From: Serratia quinivorans | GTDB taxonomy: Bacteria; Pseudomonadota; Gammaproteobacteria; Enterobacterales; Enterobacteriaceae | DNA length: 64,000 bases | NCBI GenBank assembly: GCA_900457075.1 | Contig: UGYN01000002.1 | Span: 2,852,001 to 2,916,000, forward strand | Reading direction: 5' to 3' | In this document: positions 49,887 to 59,082 of the stretch, one piece after another | Position numbering within the stretch: position 1 is the first letter of the stretch | How the letters are laid out: the number at the start of each line of letters is the position of its first letter | Notes under the pieces: model-generated | The model's database searches: none | What the model was told of the DNA's origin: nothing | What the model saw: only the letters and a program-made list of their open reading frames with translations | Position numbers and translations under genes: made by a program

Positions 49887-51635
49887 TCAGTTTTTCTTCG
49901 CTAGCACTTGGTTAAGAGAACGGACTTCTTCACGTTCTTCCGGGCTGAGGCCATGTGTTCTGGCCTGGGCGATCAATGTCTCCAGCCGTTGCTCCAGTAC
50001 CGAGTCATATAGGCTGGCCAAGGTGTCCAAAAAGGTCTGTTCGACCCTTTCCTCAACGATCATATGGTTCCATGTCGCCAGGGTTTCAAGCTGCTGGCTC
50101 AATTTGTTGTCGCGATACTGCTCCAACAACTGGCCGGTAGTCAGGCCTGGCTGAGCTAAACAGGTCTGCACCAACTCGACAAACAGCGGTAAACCAGCCT
50201 GTTTGGTCTGCTCCAATCCCTCGAGTGAAGGGATAAGTGTAGCCAACTGCGGATTTTGTACCAGTAACCCTATTAGTATACGCATGGTTGTGCGTTTTAG
50301 CTGGGGTGCCTGATAGGTATTCGCATTTTCAGCCTGTTTGGGCATCAGCTTGTCTAGCTGGCTGTCATCGAGCAGGCCAAGCTTGCTGCCGAGCTGTTGA
50401 CGCAGGTACAAGCGCAACGTTTCGCCCGGCACCTGAGTAATCAGCGGTAGCGCCAGCGTGCTCAGCTTGGCGCGGCCGTCCGGGCTGCTCAGATCAACCT
50501 GTGGCATCAGGGTTTCGAACAGGAAAGTGGAAAGCGGCTGCGCCAGCTCCATCCGCTGTTCGAAGGCCTCTTTGCCTTCTTTGCGTACCAATGTGTCCGG
50601 GTCTTCGCCATCAGGCAAAAACATAAACCGCAGCTGACGCCCGTCATTGAGATAGGGCAGCGCGGTTTCCAGTGCGCGCCAGGCCGCTTCACGACCGGCC
50701 CGGTCACCGTCATAGCAACAGACCACGTTGTCGGTGGCGCGGAACAGCAGCTGAATATGTTCAGCCGTCGTTGAGGTTCCGAGCGAGGCGACGGCATAAT
50801 CAATGCCGTATTGCGCCAACGCCACCACGTCCATATAGCCTTCCACTACCAGCAAACGCTGCGGGGTAGGGTGGTTCTGCTGCGCTTCATACAGGCCGTA
50901 CAGTTGACGACCCTTGTGGAATACTTCAGTTTCCGGCGAGTTCAGGTATTTCGGCATGCCGTCACCCAACACGCGTCCGCCAAAGGCGATCACTCGCCCA
51001 CGCTTGTCGCGAATAGGGAACATTACGCGTTCACGGAAACGATCGTACGAGCGTCCTTGATCGTTAGTCACCAGCATGCCGGCATCGTTCAATGCACTAC
51101 GGCTGTCGGCGTCGCGACCAAAACGCTTTAAGGCATTATCCCAACCGGCAGGTGCAAAGCCGATGGCAAAATGGCGGATAACATCGTCACTCAACCCGCG
51201 CTGTTGCAGATAATTACGCGCCGGCGCACCGGAAGGTTGATGCAGTGACTGTTGATAGAACGAACTGAGCTGTTCCATCAGTTGATACAGGCTTTGGCGC
51301 TGATGACGTTCGATTTGGGTCGGTCCGGAACCTGCCTCGTAAGGCACTTCCAGTCCGTGCATGGTTGCCAGCTCTTCGATGGTTTCGACAAACTCAAGTC
51401 GGTCGTAATTCATCAGAAAGTCGACGGCGTTACCGTGCGCACCACAACCAAAACAGTGATAAAACTGCTTTTCACCATTAACGGTAAATGAAGGCGTTTT
51501 TTCGTGGTGGAACGGACAGCACGCGTGATAGTTCTTGCCCTGCTTCTTGAGCTTTACCCGGGCGTCGATCAGATCGACGATGTCGGTGCGAGCCAGCAAG
51601 TCATTGATAAATACACGCGGAATTCGTCCAGCCAT
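49887..51635 (-). CDS. dnaG: DNA primase DnaG
   Basis: Primase of 582 residues that makes RNA primers at the replication fork. The N-terminal zinc finger is visible as CCPFHHEKTPSF and FYHCFGCGAHGNAVDFLM, the TOPRIM core carries VVEGYMDVVAL and CCYDGDRAGREAAWRAL with PDGEDPDTLVRKEG, and the C-terminal DnaB-interacting helicase-binding domain ends in EEREEVRSLNQVLAKKN. It lies between rpsU and rpoD, with a structured 136-base spacer to rpsU. Confidence 0.98.
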   Translation of the reverse strand: MAGRIPRVFINDLLARTDIVDLIDARVKLKKQGKNYHACCPFHHEKTPSFTVNGEKQFYHCFGCGAHGNAVDFLMNYDRLEFVETIEELATMHGLEVPYEAGSGPTQIERHQRQSLYQLMEQLSSFYQQSLHQPSGAPARNYLQQRGLSDDVIRHFAIGFAPAGWDNALKRFGRDADSRSALNDAGMLVTNDQGRSYDRFRERVMFPIRDKRGRVIAFGGRVLGDGMPKYLNSPETEVFHKGRQLYGLYEAQQNHPTPQRLLVVEGYMDVVALAQYGIDYAVASLGTSTTAEHIQLLFRATDNVVCCYDGDRAGREAAWRALETALPYLNDGRQLRFMFLPDGEDPDTLVRKEGKEAFEQRMELAQPLSTFLFETLMPQVDLSSPDGRAKLSTLALPLITQVPGETLRLYLRQQLGSKLGLLDDSQLDKLMPKQAENANTYQAPQLKRTTMRILIGLLVQNPQLATLIPSLEGLEQTKQAGLPLFVELVQTCLAQPGLTTGQLLEQYRDNKLSQQLETLATWNHMIVEERVEQTFLDTLASLYDSVLEQRLETLIAQARTHGLSPEEREEVRSLNQVLAKKN

Positions 51636-51670
51636 AAGCCCTTACTTTACTAGCCTATAAACGAGAACAA

Positions 51671-51698
51671 GCCGCGCATTCCTTTCGGAAAGCACGGC
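51671..51698 (-). other. rpsU-dnaG intercistronic hairpin
   Basis: Twelve-base arms 51671-51682 and 51687-51698 pair with two mismatches around a GAAA-type loop. Upstream on the same strand lie GGGG/CCCC (near 51750) and the symmetrical GATTTTTAAAATC (51726-51738). The spacer thus has several folding elements, consistent with the partial termination and processing known between rpsU and dnaG in E. coli. No T run follows this hairpin. Confidence 0.5.
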
Positions 51699-51771
51699 CT
51701 TCGTATGCAACTACTCGGTCTGCGCGATTTTTAAAATCAGAAATTCACGCGGCGGGGTTGCCCCCGAAGAA

Positions 51772-51999
<228 letters not shown>

Positions 52000-52055
52000 T
52001 CAATAAAATTCGGTTTGCTGCTGGCCAAGCGCCAGCAATTTCAAAATGGTGCGGA

Positions 52056-52085
52056 ATTTTACTTCAACGGATGCTGCTTTGTAAA
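52056..52085 (-). promoter_or_regulatory. rpsU promoter, proximal
   Basis: On the minus strand TTTACA and TAAAAT are separated by 18 bases, about 70 bases before the rpsU ATG. It is a good sigma-70 match in the position of an rpsU operon promoter. Confidence 0.6.
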
Positions 52086-52150
52086 GCACCACAGCAAATT
52101 GAACCTGCGGCCACCCTGGTAAAACATGCGCAATTTTGCATCGGGCGCTG

Positions 52151-52180
52151 ATTATAGACTAATCAGAAAAAAATGCTCGT
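52151..52180 (-). promoter_or_regulatory. rpsU promoter, distal candidate
   Basis: A perfect TATAAT on the minus strand (52151-52156) with an adjacent seven-T run in the spacer and an AT-rich region upstream. The -35 is poor, so this is less certain. The rest of the interval to tsaD has no gene. Confidence 0.4.
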
Positions 52181-52311
52181 TTTTAATCAAACGGCATTTA
52201 TGGCTGGAATCATCAACATAGCCCAAGGGGGCCGACAAGATGCGCCGCACTGGCGGTAAACCGGCCTGTTTGTGCTAAACTGGCGGCCGCACGTGAATGA
52301 TGGGAAATGTA

Positions 52312-53325
52312 ATGCGAGTACTGGGTATAGAAACCTCCTGCGATGAAACCGGAATTGCAGTGTATGACGATCAGGCCGGTTTATTAGCGAATCAATTGTA
52401 CAGCCAGGTGAAGCTGCACGCCGACTACGGCGGTGTGGTGCCGGAACTGGCTTCCCGCGATCATGTGCGTAAAACCGTGCCCTTGATTCAGGCGGCATTG
52501 AAGGAAGCGAACCTGACCGCGGCCGATATCGACGGCGTTGCCTACACTGCCGGGCCAGGCCTGGTGGGGGCGCTGCTGGTGGGCGCGACCATTGGTCGTG
52601 CGCTGGCGTTTGCCTGGGGCGTGCCGGCAGTACCGGTGCATCACATGGAAGGCCACCTGCTGGCACCGATGCTGGAAGACAATCCACCGGCGTTCCCGTT
52701 TGTCGCGCTGCTGGTTTCCGGCGGCCATACCCAGTTGATCAGCGTGACCGGCATTGGTCAATACGAACTGCTGGGCGAATCGGTCGACGATGCGGCGGGT
52801 GAAGCCTTCGACAAAACGGCCAAGCTGTTGGGGCTGGACTATCCCGGCGGGCCAATGCTGTCGAAAATGGCGCAGCAGGGTGCCGCAGGCCGTTTCACCT
52901 TCCCACGGCCAATGACCGATCGGCCGGGGCTGGATTTCAGTTTCTCCGGGTTGAAGACCTTTGCCGCCAACACCATTCGTTCCAACGGTAATGACGATCA
53001 GACGCGTGCGGACATTGCCCGGGCGTTTGAAGATGCGGTAGTGGATACGTTGGCGATCAAATGCAAACGTGCGCTGGAGCAAACCGGTTTCAAACGGCTG
53101 GTTATGGCCGGCGGCGTCAGTGCCAACCGCACGCTACGCACCAAAATGGCGGAAATGCTGCACAAACGCGGCGGTGAGGTGTTCTATGCCCGTCCGGAAT
53201 TCTGCACGGATAACGGCGCAATGATCGCTTATGCGGGTCTGGTACGGTTGCAGAGCGGTGCCAATCCGGAACTGAGCGTTTCGGTGCGACCGCGTTGGCC
53301 GCTGGCTGAATTGTCTGCGGTATAA
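52312..53325 (+). CDS. tsaD: tRNA N6-threonylcarbamoyladenosine transferase subunit TsaD
   Basis: Catalytic subunit of the t6A-forming complex with TsaB, TsaC and TsaE, modifying A37 of ANN-decoding tRNAs. The 337 residues match E. coli exactly in length. Metal ligands H111 and H115 are in [11 protein letters not shown], the ATP-binding parts in [14 protein letters not shown] and SGGHTQLI, with [11 protein letters not shown] near the end. The ATG at 52312 gives [10 protein letters not shown]; an upstream in-frame ATG is not conserved. It is divergent from rpsU and converges with plsY. Confidence 0.97.
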   Translation: MRVLGIETSCDETGIAVYDDQAGLLANQLYSQVKLHADYGGVVPELASRDHVRKTVPLIQAALKEANLTAADIDGVAYTAGPGLVGALLVGATIGRALAFAWGVPAVPVHHMEGHLLAPMLEDNPPAFPFVALLVSGGHTQLISVTGIGQYELLGESVDDAAGEAFDKTAKLLGLDYPGGPMLSKMAQQGAAGRFTFPRPMTDRPGLDFSFSGLKTFAANTIRSNGNDDQTRADIARAFEDAVVDTLAIKCKRALEQTGFKRLVMAGGVSANRTLRTKMAEMLHKRGGEVFYARPEFCTDNGAMIAYAGLVRLQSGANPELSVSVRPRWPLAELSAV

Positions 53326-53332
53326 ATAGTCG

Positions 53333-53357
53333 AAGGCCGGAGAGCTCCGGCCTTTTT
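53333..53357 (+). terminator. tsaD terminator
   Basis: A ten-pair stem (AAGGCCGGAG at 53333-53342 with CTCCGGCCTT at 53345-53354) followed by TTT on the plus strand. It overlaps the interval to the converging plsY gene. Confidence 0.88.
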
Positions 53358-53359
53358 GA

Positions 53360-53998
53360 TTACTCTTCTTTCTTTTCTTCCTGCTCTGCCGCGTCGGTTT
53401 TCTTCTTGCGGAAGACACCCCAGATTTTTCCTTCCTGGCCACGCCACAGGCGCTGAATATTGTCGTGGTGCCGCATCAGGATCAGGCACGACAGCATCGC
53501 TACCGGGAAGGTGAACTGCGGTTTGAACCACCAGACGTAGAACGGAGCAATCAGCGCGCTGATAATCGCACCCAGCGAAGAATAGCCGCTGAGCAGCACG
53601 GTCAGCAGCCAGGTGCCGGTCATCAGGCCGGTAAGATCCCAGCCGATCGGTGCTATGGCACCAAACGCCGTTGCCACGCCCTTACCGCCGCGGAAGTGGA
53701 AGAATACCGGGTAGATATGTCCCAGACAGGCGGCGATCGCCGTCAGGCCCAGATACAGCGGCGGGACATCAAGTTTGTATGCCAGCCAGACCGGCAGCAT
53801 CCCTTTGAGAATATCGAATACCAGCACCGCCGCCGCAGCTACGCGCCCGCCGATACGCAGGACGTTGGTCGCTCCTGGATTCCCTGAGCCATTTTCACGC
53901 GGATCGGGCAGCCTGGCGATCCGGCAAACCAGGATCGCACTGGAAATTGAGCCACACAGATACGCGAAGATAATCATGCCAAGCGCGGTAGCACTCAT
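53360..53998 (-). CDS. plsY: Glycerol-3-phosphate acyltransferase PlsY
   Basis: Acyl-phosphate dependent glycerol-3-phosphate acyltransferase of the inner membrane, first step of phospholipid synthesis. The 212 residues have five membrane segments and the three family motifs: [29 protein letters not shown] and [21 protein letters not shown]. The C-terminal tail is charged ([16 protein letters not shown]). The start at 53998 matches homologues; an in-frame start 30 codons upstream would run towards folB. It is divergent from folB. Confidence 0.96.
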   Translation of the reverse strand: MSATALGMIIFAYLCGSISSAILVCRIARLPDPRENGSGNPGATNVLRIGGRVAAAAVLVFDILKGMLPVWLAYKLDVPPLYLGLTAIAACLGHIYPVFFHFRGGKGVATAFGAIAPIGWDLTGLMTGTWLLTVLLSGYSSLGAIISALIAPFYVWWFKPQFTFPVAMLSCLILMRHHDNIQRLWRGQEGKIWGVFRKKKTDAAEQEEKKEE

Positions 53999-54105
53999 AA
54001 CGCGGTTCCGTTTAATAAGGGTCGTTTTACTCGCAACATATATGGATAATACCCATATTCCGCTGGAAGTGGTATCCGGCAAGGCCAAAAACAGAGAATG
54101 ACGTG

Positions 54106-54465
54106 ATGGATATCGTATTTATAGAAGAGCTTACCGTAATTACTACCATTGGCGTTTATGACTGGGAACAAAACATTCGCCAGAAGCTGGTGTTCGATAT
54201 CGAAATGGGCTGGGACAATCGCCAGGCGGCCGCCAGTGACGATGTGAATGACTGCCTGAGCTACGCCGATATCAGTGAAGCCATCATCCAGCACGTGGAG
54301 CCCAATCGCTTTGCGTTGGTGGAGCGGGTTGCAGAGGAAATATCTGAAATATTACTCCAGCGCTTCAATTCCCCGTGGGTCCGTATTAAGGTCAGCAAAC
54401 CGGGCGCTGTTGCACATGCCAGCCGGGTTGGGGTGATCATTGAACGTGGCACCCGGCCGGTGTGA
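54106..54465 (+). CDS. folB: Dihydroneopterin aldolase FolB
   Basis: Folate pathway aldolase/epimerase that cleaves 7,8-dihydroneopterin. The 119 residues contain the family start [22 protein letters not shown] with the catalytic Glu of the tunnel-fold, YADISEAI, and the catalytic lysine in [15 protein letters not shown] one codon upstream is possible; ATG at 54106 is used. It is divergent from plsY with 107 bases between the start codons and ends in an intrinsic terminator. Confidence 0.96.
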   Translation: MDIVFIEELTVITTIGVYDWEQNIRQKLVFDIEMGWDNRQAAASDDVNDCLSYADISEAIIQHVEPNRFALVERVAEEISEILLQRFNSPWVRIKVSKPGAVAHASRVGVIIERGTRPV

Positions 54466-54526
54466 GGTTCTGTCATACCTGTGCAACTAAAGGTCATTAA
54501 ATTGGTCTGAACCTGAGAATTGTTTT

Positions 54527-54558
54527 AGCGGCAATGTATTGAACACTGCCGCTTTTTT
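54527..54558 (+). terminator. folB terminator
   Basis: AGCGGCA at 54527-54533 pairs with TGCCGCT at 54547-54553, followed by six T. It lies 62 bases after folB and 39 before uppP. Confidence 0.85.
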
Positions 54559-54596
54559 ATGTTTATAGCCGTAAATTTATAGGGTGATCGAAGCAC

Positions 54597-55421
54597 ATGG
54601 CGGACATGCATTCACTGTTTATTGCGTTTGTTCTTGGGGTGGTCGAAGGGTTAACTGAATTTTTACCGGTGTCATCTACCGGGCACATGATTATTGTCGG
54701 CGAGTGGCTGGGTTTTACCGGCGATAAGGCCAAAACCTTTGAGGTGATCATCCAGCTGGGGTCGATTCTGGCGGTGGTGGTGATGTTCTGGCGTCGCTTG
54801 TTCGGGCTGATCGGCATTCATTTCGGTGGTAAGCCGGTTGAGCATGAAGGCAAAACGACGGGCCATTTGAAACTGGGCCATATTCTGCTGGCGATGATCC
54901 CGGCGGTGGTGCTGGGGCTGCTGTTCCATGACGTTATCAAGTCGCTATTTGCACCGAAAAACGTGATGTATGCGCTGGTAGTGGGTGGTTTCCTGCTGCT
55001 GGCAGCGGAATGGTTGAAGCCGAAAAAGCCGAGTGCTGAAGGGCTTGATGACATCACCTATCGCCAGGCGTTTATGATTGGTTGCTTCCAATGTCTGGCA
55101 CTGTGGCCGGGCTTCTCCCGCTCAGGTTCCACCATTGCCGGTGGCATGCTGGTGGGCGTGAATCGTTATGCGGCTGCGGAGTTCTCATTCATTCTGGCGG
55201 TGCCGATGATGATTGGTGCCAGTGGGCTGGATTTGTACAAGAGCCTGCATTTCCTGACGATGGGCGATTTACCGATGTTTGCAGTCGGCTTTGCCACTGC
55301 CTTCGTGGTAGCGCTGATCGCGATCAAGACCTTCCTGACGCTGATCAAACGCATCTCGTTTGTGCCGTTTGCCATCTATCGCTTTATCGTGGCCGGCGTG
55401 GTTTACATGGTCTTCATGTAA
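54597..55421 (+). CDS. uppP: Undecaprenyl-diphosphatase UppP (BacA)
   Basis: Membrane phosphatase that recycles undecaprenyl diphosphate for cell-wall synthesis; overproduction gives bacitracin resistance. The 274 residues show the two signature regions [19 protein letters not shown] and [18 protein letters not shown], with seven to eight membrane segments. The first ATG (54597) follows GGGTGATCG; a second ATG three codons later is also possible. It is closed by a strong hairpin shared with the converging cca gene. Confidence 0.97.
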   Translation: MADMHSLFIAFVLGVVEGLTEFLPVSSTGHMIIVGEWLGFTGDKAKTFEVIIQLGSILAVVVMFWRRLFGLIGIHFGGKPVEHEGKTTGHLKLGHILLAMIPAVVLGLLFHDVIKSLFAPKNVMYALVVGGFLLLAAEWLKPKKPSAEGLDDITYRQAFMIGCFQCLALWPGFSRSGSTIAGGMLVGVNRYAAAEFSFILAVPMMIGASGLDLYKSLHFLTMGDLPMFAVGFATAFVVALIAIKTFLTLIKRISFVPFAIYRFIVAGVVYMVFM

Positions 55422-55437
55422 GCCGAGCGGCAATAAG

Positions 55438-55462
55438 AAACCCCGCGCTGCGGGGTTTTTTT
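55438..55462. terminator. uppP/cca bidirectional terminator
   Basis: CCCCGC at 55441-55446 pairs with GCGGGG at 55450-55455, flanked by AAA and TTTTTTT. It lies between the converging uppP and cca genes and reaches the cca stop codon. Confidence 0.9.
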
Positions 55463-56705
55463 ATGCCTGATCGAGAGGGATATCCTGAGTTTGTTTCCAC
55501 TCGGCCAGAGCTTGTTGGCGGCGGCGTTTCAGCTCGTCGCGGACAGCCAGCCCTTGCAGGCCGCTGGCCACCACCTCTTTGACCGATACCGCATTCGCCA
55601 CCTGAAACGCCTGGCGCAGATAGTCGCCCTGCGGATAAGGGTTGTCTTCAAAGCCGGTACGGCCGCGAGCGTCGGCTTCGCTGGTGAGGATCATCTGTTC
55701 CAGCCGCTGCGGTTTGCGCCAAACATCGACCGCATCAAACAGTTTCAGCAAGGTCTCAGGGCGCAGCTTGTTTACCGTATGGATCAGATCGTGATATTCG
55801 GCAACCAGCTTGGCCAGATCGCGCACCGGATTGGGGACTCGCAGCCGCCGGCACAGGGCTTCGACCAACAGAACGCCCGCCGGTCCATGACCGTGGTGAT
55901 GCGGCCAGAGCTCTTTTGGCGTCTGCCCCTTGCCGAGGTCGTGACAGAGTGCGGAGAAGCGTACGTCCACTTCAGGGCTGAGCTGGGCAGCGATAGCCAG
56001 CGTCATCAGGGTATGAATGCCGGTGTCGATCTCCGGGTGCCATTTGGCGGGGGCCGGTACGCCGAACAGCGCGTCGATCTCCGGGAACAGCACGCCCAGC
56101 GCCTCGCAGTCACGCAGTACCTGAAAATAGACCTGTGGACTCTGGCTTTGCAGCGCCTTCTCGGTTTCTTTCCATACCCGCTCGGCCGTCAGCGCGGCCA
56201 GTTCACCACTGCGTGCCATCTGACGCATCAACTCGGCGGTTTCCGGGGCGATGCTAAAACCCAAATGGGCGAAGCGGGCGGCGAAACGCGCCACGCGCAG
56301 TACACGCAACGGATCTTCACCAAAGGCATCGGACACATGGCGCAGTACTCGTGCTTGCAGGTCGGCCACGCCGTTGAAAGGGTCGATCAGCTCACCGTCG
56401 TCGCTGCGGGCAATGGCGTTGATGGTTAAATCGCGCCGTTGCAAATCTTCTTCCAGCGTTACGTCCGGCGCGGCGTAGCAGGTAAAACCGGTATAGCCCT
56501 GGCCGGATTTCCGCTCGGTGCGCGCCAGCGCATATTCTTCATGTGTCTTGGGGTTGAGAAACACCGGGAAGTCTTTACCGACCTGTTGATAGCCCAGGGC
56601 TGTCAGCTCCGAAGGCGCAGCACCTACCACCACCCAGTCGCGGTCGACTACCGGTATCTCAAGCAAGCTGTCGCGGACGGCACCGCCGACCAGGTAAGTC
56701 TTCAC
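55461..56705 (-). CDS. cca: Multifunctional CCA-adding enzyme Cca
   Basis: tRNA nucleotidyltransferase that adds or repairs the 3' CCA end; the gamma-proteobacterial form also has phosphatase and phosphodiesterase activity. The 414 residues begin [14 protein letters not shown] with the catalytic aspartates in [10 protein letters not shown], then [10 protein letters not shown], and an HD domain in the C-terminal half ([12 protein letters not shown]) with the second acidic pair in EYHDLIH. The gene converges with uppP. Confidence 0.97.
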   Translation of the reverse strand: MKTYLVGGAVRDSLLEIPVVDRDWVVVGAAPSELTALGYQQVGKDFPVFLNPKTHEEYALARTERKSGQGYTGFTCYAAPDVTLEEDLQRRDLTINAIARSDDGELIDPFNGVADLQARVLRHVSDAFGEDPLRVLRVARFAARFAHLGFSIAPETAELMRQMARSGELAALTAERVWKETEKALQSQSPQVYFQVLRDCEALGVLFPEIDALFGVPAPAKWHPEIDTGIHTLMTLAIAAQLSPEVDVRFSALCHDLGKGQTPKELWPHHHGHGPAGVLLVEALCRRLRVPNPVRDLAKLVAEYHDLIHTVNKLRPETLLKLFDAVDVWRKPQRLEQMILTSEADARGRTGFEDNPYPQGDYLRQAFQVANAVSVKEVVASGLQGLAVRDELKRRRQQALAEWKQTQDIPLDQA

Positions 56706-56779
56706 TGTTAACTCCTGAATTTATCCTAAGGCTCTGTTGACCAGATTACCTCAATTAGCGGGGCGCTGCCGAAACCAAT

Positions 56780-56803
56780 AAAAAGGGCGCCCCGCAGGCG
56801 CCC
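56780..56803 (-). terminator. ygiM terminator
   Basis: GGGCGCC at 56785-56791 pairs with GGCGCCC at 56797-56803, and the minus strand continues with five T. It ends 26 bases after the ygiM stop codon, upstream of the cca start. Confidence 0.9.
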
Positions 56804-56828
56804 AATCTCAAACCGAACGATACTTTAA

Positions 56829-57449
56829 TCAGTTCATCCAGCGGTTGTTGCTTTTACGACGCGGGATCAGGTGTGGTAACAGCAGACCCAACAGCAGGCC
56901 TACGCCGGCCACGCCGCCGCCGTACATAAACCACTGCAGGATAATGGTGCGCTGTTTGTCGTCGAGCTGCAGGTTAACCGCGTTAACCTTTTTCTGCGCC
57001 ACTACCAGCTGGTTTTTCAGATCCTGGTTTTCCTGCTGCAGGCCGCTGATGGTGCTGTCGCTGCCGGCCACTTTCTGCTGCATTTCAGCGGTACGCTGGT
57101 TCCAGCTGTTGTCGATATTGGCCAGTTTATCGGTCAGGGTTTTGACCTGCTGCTCCAGCGCGGGCACCTGAGTGCGCAGGCTTGGGGTCTGGCTAAGCTG
57201 ATCCAACGGGATCCAGGTGTTGCGGCCCTTGGCATCGCGGATCTGGCCATAGTTGGTGCTGTCGTTTACGCTCAACAGGGTCACTTCTTCACCGGCGTTC
57301 AAGGTGCCGACAATACGGTACTGATTACCCGGGCCGCTGTGGACGTAAGTATTCAATTCATCGGAGATATAGCGTTTATCTTCGGCATGGGCGCCCCAAG
57401 TGATGCTGAAGCTCAGCACGGCAAGGCAAATCAGGCGTAATTTCTGCAT
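56829..57449 (-). CDS. ygiM: SH3-domain membrane-anchored protein YgiM
   Basis: 206 residues, as in E. coli YgiM. A signal peptide (MQKLRLICLAVLSFSITWGAHA) precedes a bacterial SH3 domain (about 25-90, YVHSGPGNQYRIVGTLNAGEEVTLLSV), a long coiled coil (about 105-170) and a C-terminal membrane segment followed by basic residues (LLGLLLPHLIPRRKSNNR). The domain layout suggests a periplasmic protein anchored by its C terminus; its partner is unknown. It is divergent from ygiF across 280 bases. Confidence 0.93.
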   Translation of the reverse strand: MQKLRLICLAVLSFSITWGAHAEDKRYISDELNTYVHSGPGNQYRIVGTLNAGEEVTLLSVNDSTNYGQIRDAKGRNTWIPLDQLSQTPSLRTQVPALEQQVKTLTDKLANIDNSWNQRTAEMQQKVAGSDSTISGLQQENQDLKNQLVVAQKKVNAVNLQLDDKQRTIILQWFMYGGGVAGVGLLLGLLLPHLIPRRKSNNRWMN

Positions 57450-57729
57450 TAGTTCATCGTTTCTGTGTGAATTTATGGGAACGATAGTAGAGCGTTCAGT
57501 CTGACGACGCAACGCTAAAACCGGAATGAGAACTATCTTACTGTGGCAGATTCTGTGAGTTGCGCAGCGTTTTATAACGTAACAGGTTTTTTCTGCAGTT
57601 AGCAGGGTTAAGGCGCCGGGAATCGCGGTAAGATAACGGCAACTGTGCGTCACCGGGCAGAACGTGGCAGGCCAGGCCCGCCGCCGTGAAGGCTGACGCG
57701 AATGCGTAACTTATTGGTGTAAAAGACTT

Positions 57730-59037
57730 ATGACCGTTGAAATAGAACTGAAATTTATTGCCACCCCGGATGCGGTTGCCGCCTTGCCGCAGCAACTGGC
57801 TGCCTGGCCGAATCAGCATTCCGCACCGCAAAAACTGACCAATATTTATTTCGAAACCGCCGACAATTTCCTGCGTGGTCAGGATATGGGGCTGCGTATC
57901 CGCGGGTTCGACGACAGTTATGAAATGACTATCAAAACCGCCGGCAAGGTGGTCGCGGGCTTGCATCAGCGTCCGGAATATAATGTGGCGATTGCCACGC
58001 CGGAGCTGGCGCTGGATCGGTTCCCGGCAGATATCTGGCCGCAGGGTTGTGATATCGCGGCGTTGCAGCAGGCGTTACAACCGCTGTTCCGCACCGATTT
58101 CGTGCGTGAGAAGTGGGTGGTCACTTACGGTAAGAGCGAGATTGAGGTTGGTCTTGACCAGGGTGAAGTGAAAGCCGGTGAGCTGAGCGAAGCGCTGTGC
58201 GAAATCGAGCTGGAATTGAAAGAAGGCAATACCGCCGATTTGCTGGCGCTGGCCAACGCACTGGCAGAGCACGGCGGCCTGCGTCAGGGCAGCCTGAGCA
58301 AGGCGGCGCGGGGTTATCATCTGGCGCAGGGCAATGTCCCGCGTGAGCGTCATCCGTTGGCGGTATTGAAACCGGCGGCCAAATCCAGCGTTGAGCAGGG
58401 GATGATCGCCAGTTTCGAACTGGGGTTGAGCCATTGGCAATATCACGAAGAACTGTGGTTGCGTGGCGATACTCAGGCCCGTCGCTCCGTGATGGAGGCG
58501 ATTGCGCTGATCCGCCAGGCACTGGTGATTTTCGGCGGCCTGGTCCCCCGCAAGGCCAGCGCCGATCTGCGCGCCCGGCTGACTGCACTGGAGCCGCTGC
58601 TGATTGATAAAACCACTCAGCCACAGGAGTTGTGCTATAGCGCGGAATATCTGCAATGTAAGTTGGCGCTCACATCGTGGTTGGTGACCGCTGCCTGGAA
58701 ACCTTTTATCGATGCCAAGGCGCAGGCCAAGCTTGACGGTTCCTTCAAACGTTTCAGCGACATTATGCTGGGGCGCAGCGCCGCCGAGTTGAAAGAAGCC
58801 TTCACCCGCACGCTGAACGATGACGAATACGAGGAACAGCTGCCGCGTCTGACGCGTCAGGTCTCGGCATTTATCCTGCTGTCTGGGGCTTACCCTGACG
58901 ACGAAACCGGCCCCTACATTGACGGCTGGCGCGAGCTGCAACTGGCGGTGGCCGAACGGCGCCAGGGCTGGTACGAAGGCAGCCGCAAGCAGGCCTTATC
59001 GCATGCGCCATTCTGGTTAAACGGCGCGCTCCGCTAA
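57730..59037 (+). CDS. ygiF: Inorganic triphosphatase YgiF
   Basis: CYTH-CHAD protein of 435 residues. The CYTH domain (about 1-200) has the signature EIELKFIA and acidic and basic tunnel residues including YFETADNFLR, IRGFDDSYEMTIKT and EIELELKEG; it hydrolyses tripolyphosphate in E. coli. A CHAD domain, rich in conserved histidine and arginine, fills about 220-430. The gene precedes glnE by 45 bases and probably shares its transcript, as in E. coli. Confidence 0.95.
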   Translation: MTVEIELKFIATPDAVAALPQQLAAWPNQHSAPQKLTNIYFETADNFLRGQDMGLRIRGFDDSYEMTIKTAGKVVAGLHQRPEYNVAIATPELALDRFPADIWPQGCDIAALQQALQPLFRTDFVREKWVVTYGKSEIEVGLDQGEVKAGELSEALCEIELELKEGNTADLLALANALAEHGGLRQGSLSKAARGYHLAQGNVPRERHPLAVLKPAAKSSVEQGMIASFELGLSHWQYHEELWLRGDTQARRSVMEAIALIRQALVIFGGLVPRKASADLRARLTALEPLLIDKTTQPQELCYSAEYLQCKLALTSWLVTAAWKPFIDAKAQAKLDGSFKRFSDIMLGRSAAELKEAFTRTLNDDEYEEQLPRLTRQVSAFILLSGAYPDDETGPYIDGWRELQLAVAERRQGWYEGSRKQALSHAPFWLNGALR

Positions 59038-59082
59038 CTAAGCTGGCCTGCCAGGCGCAGGCCTTCGATTGGATCATTCACT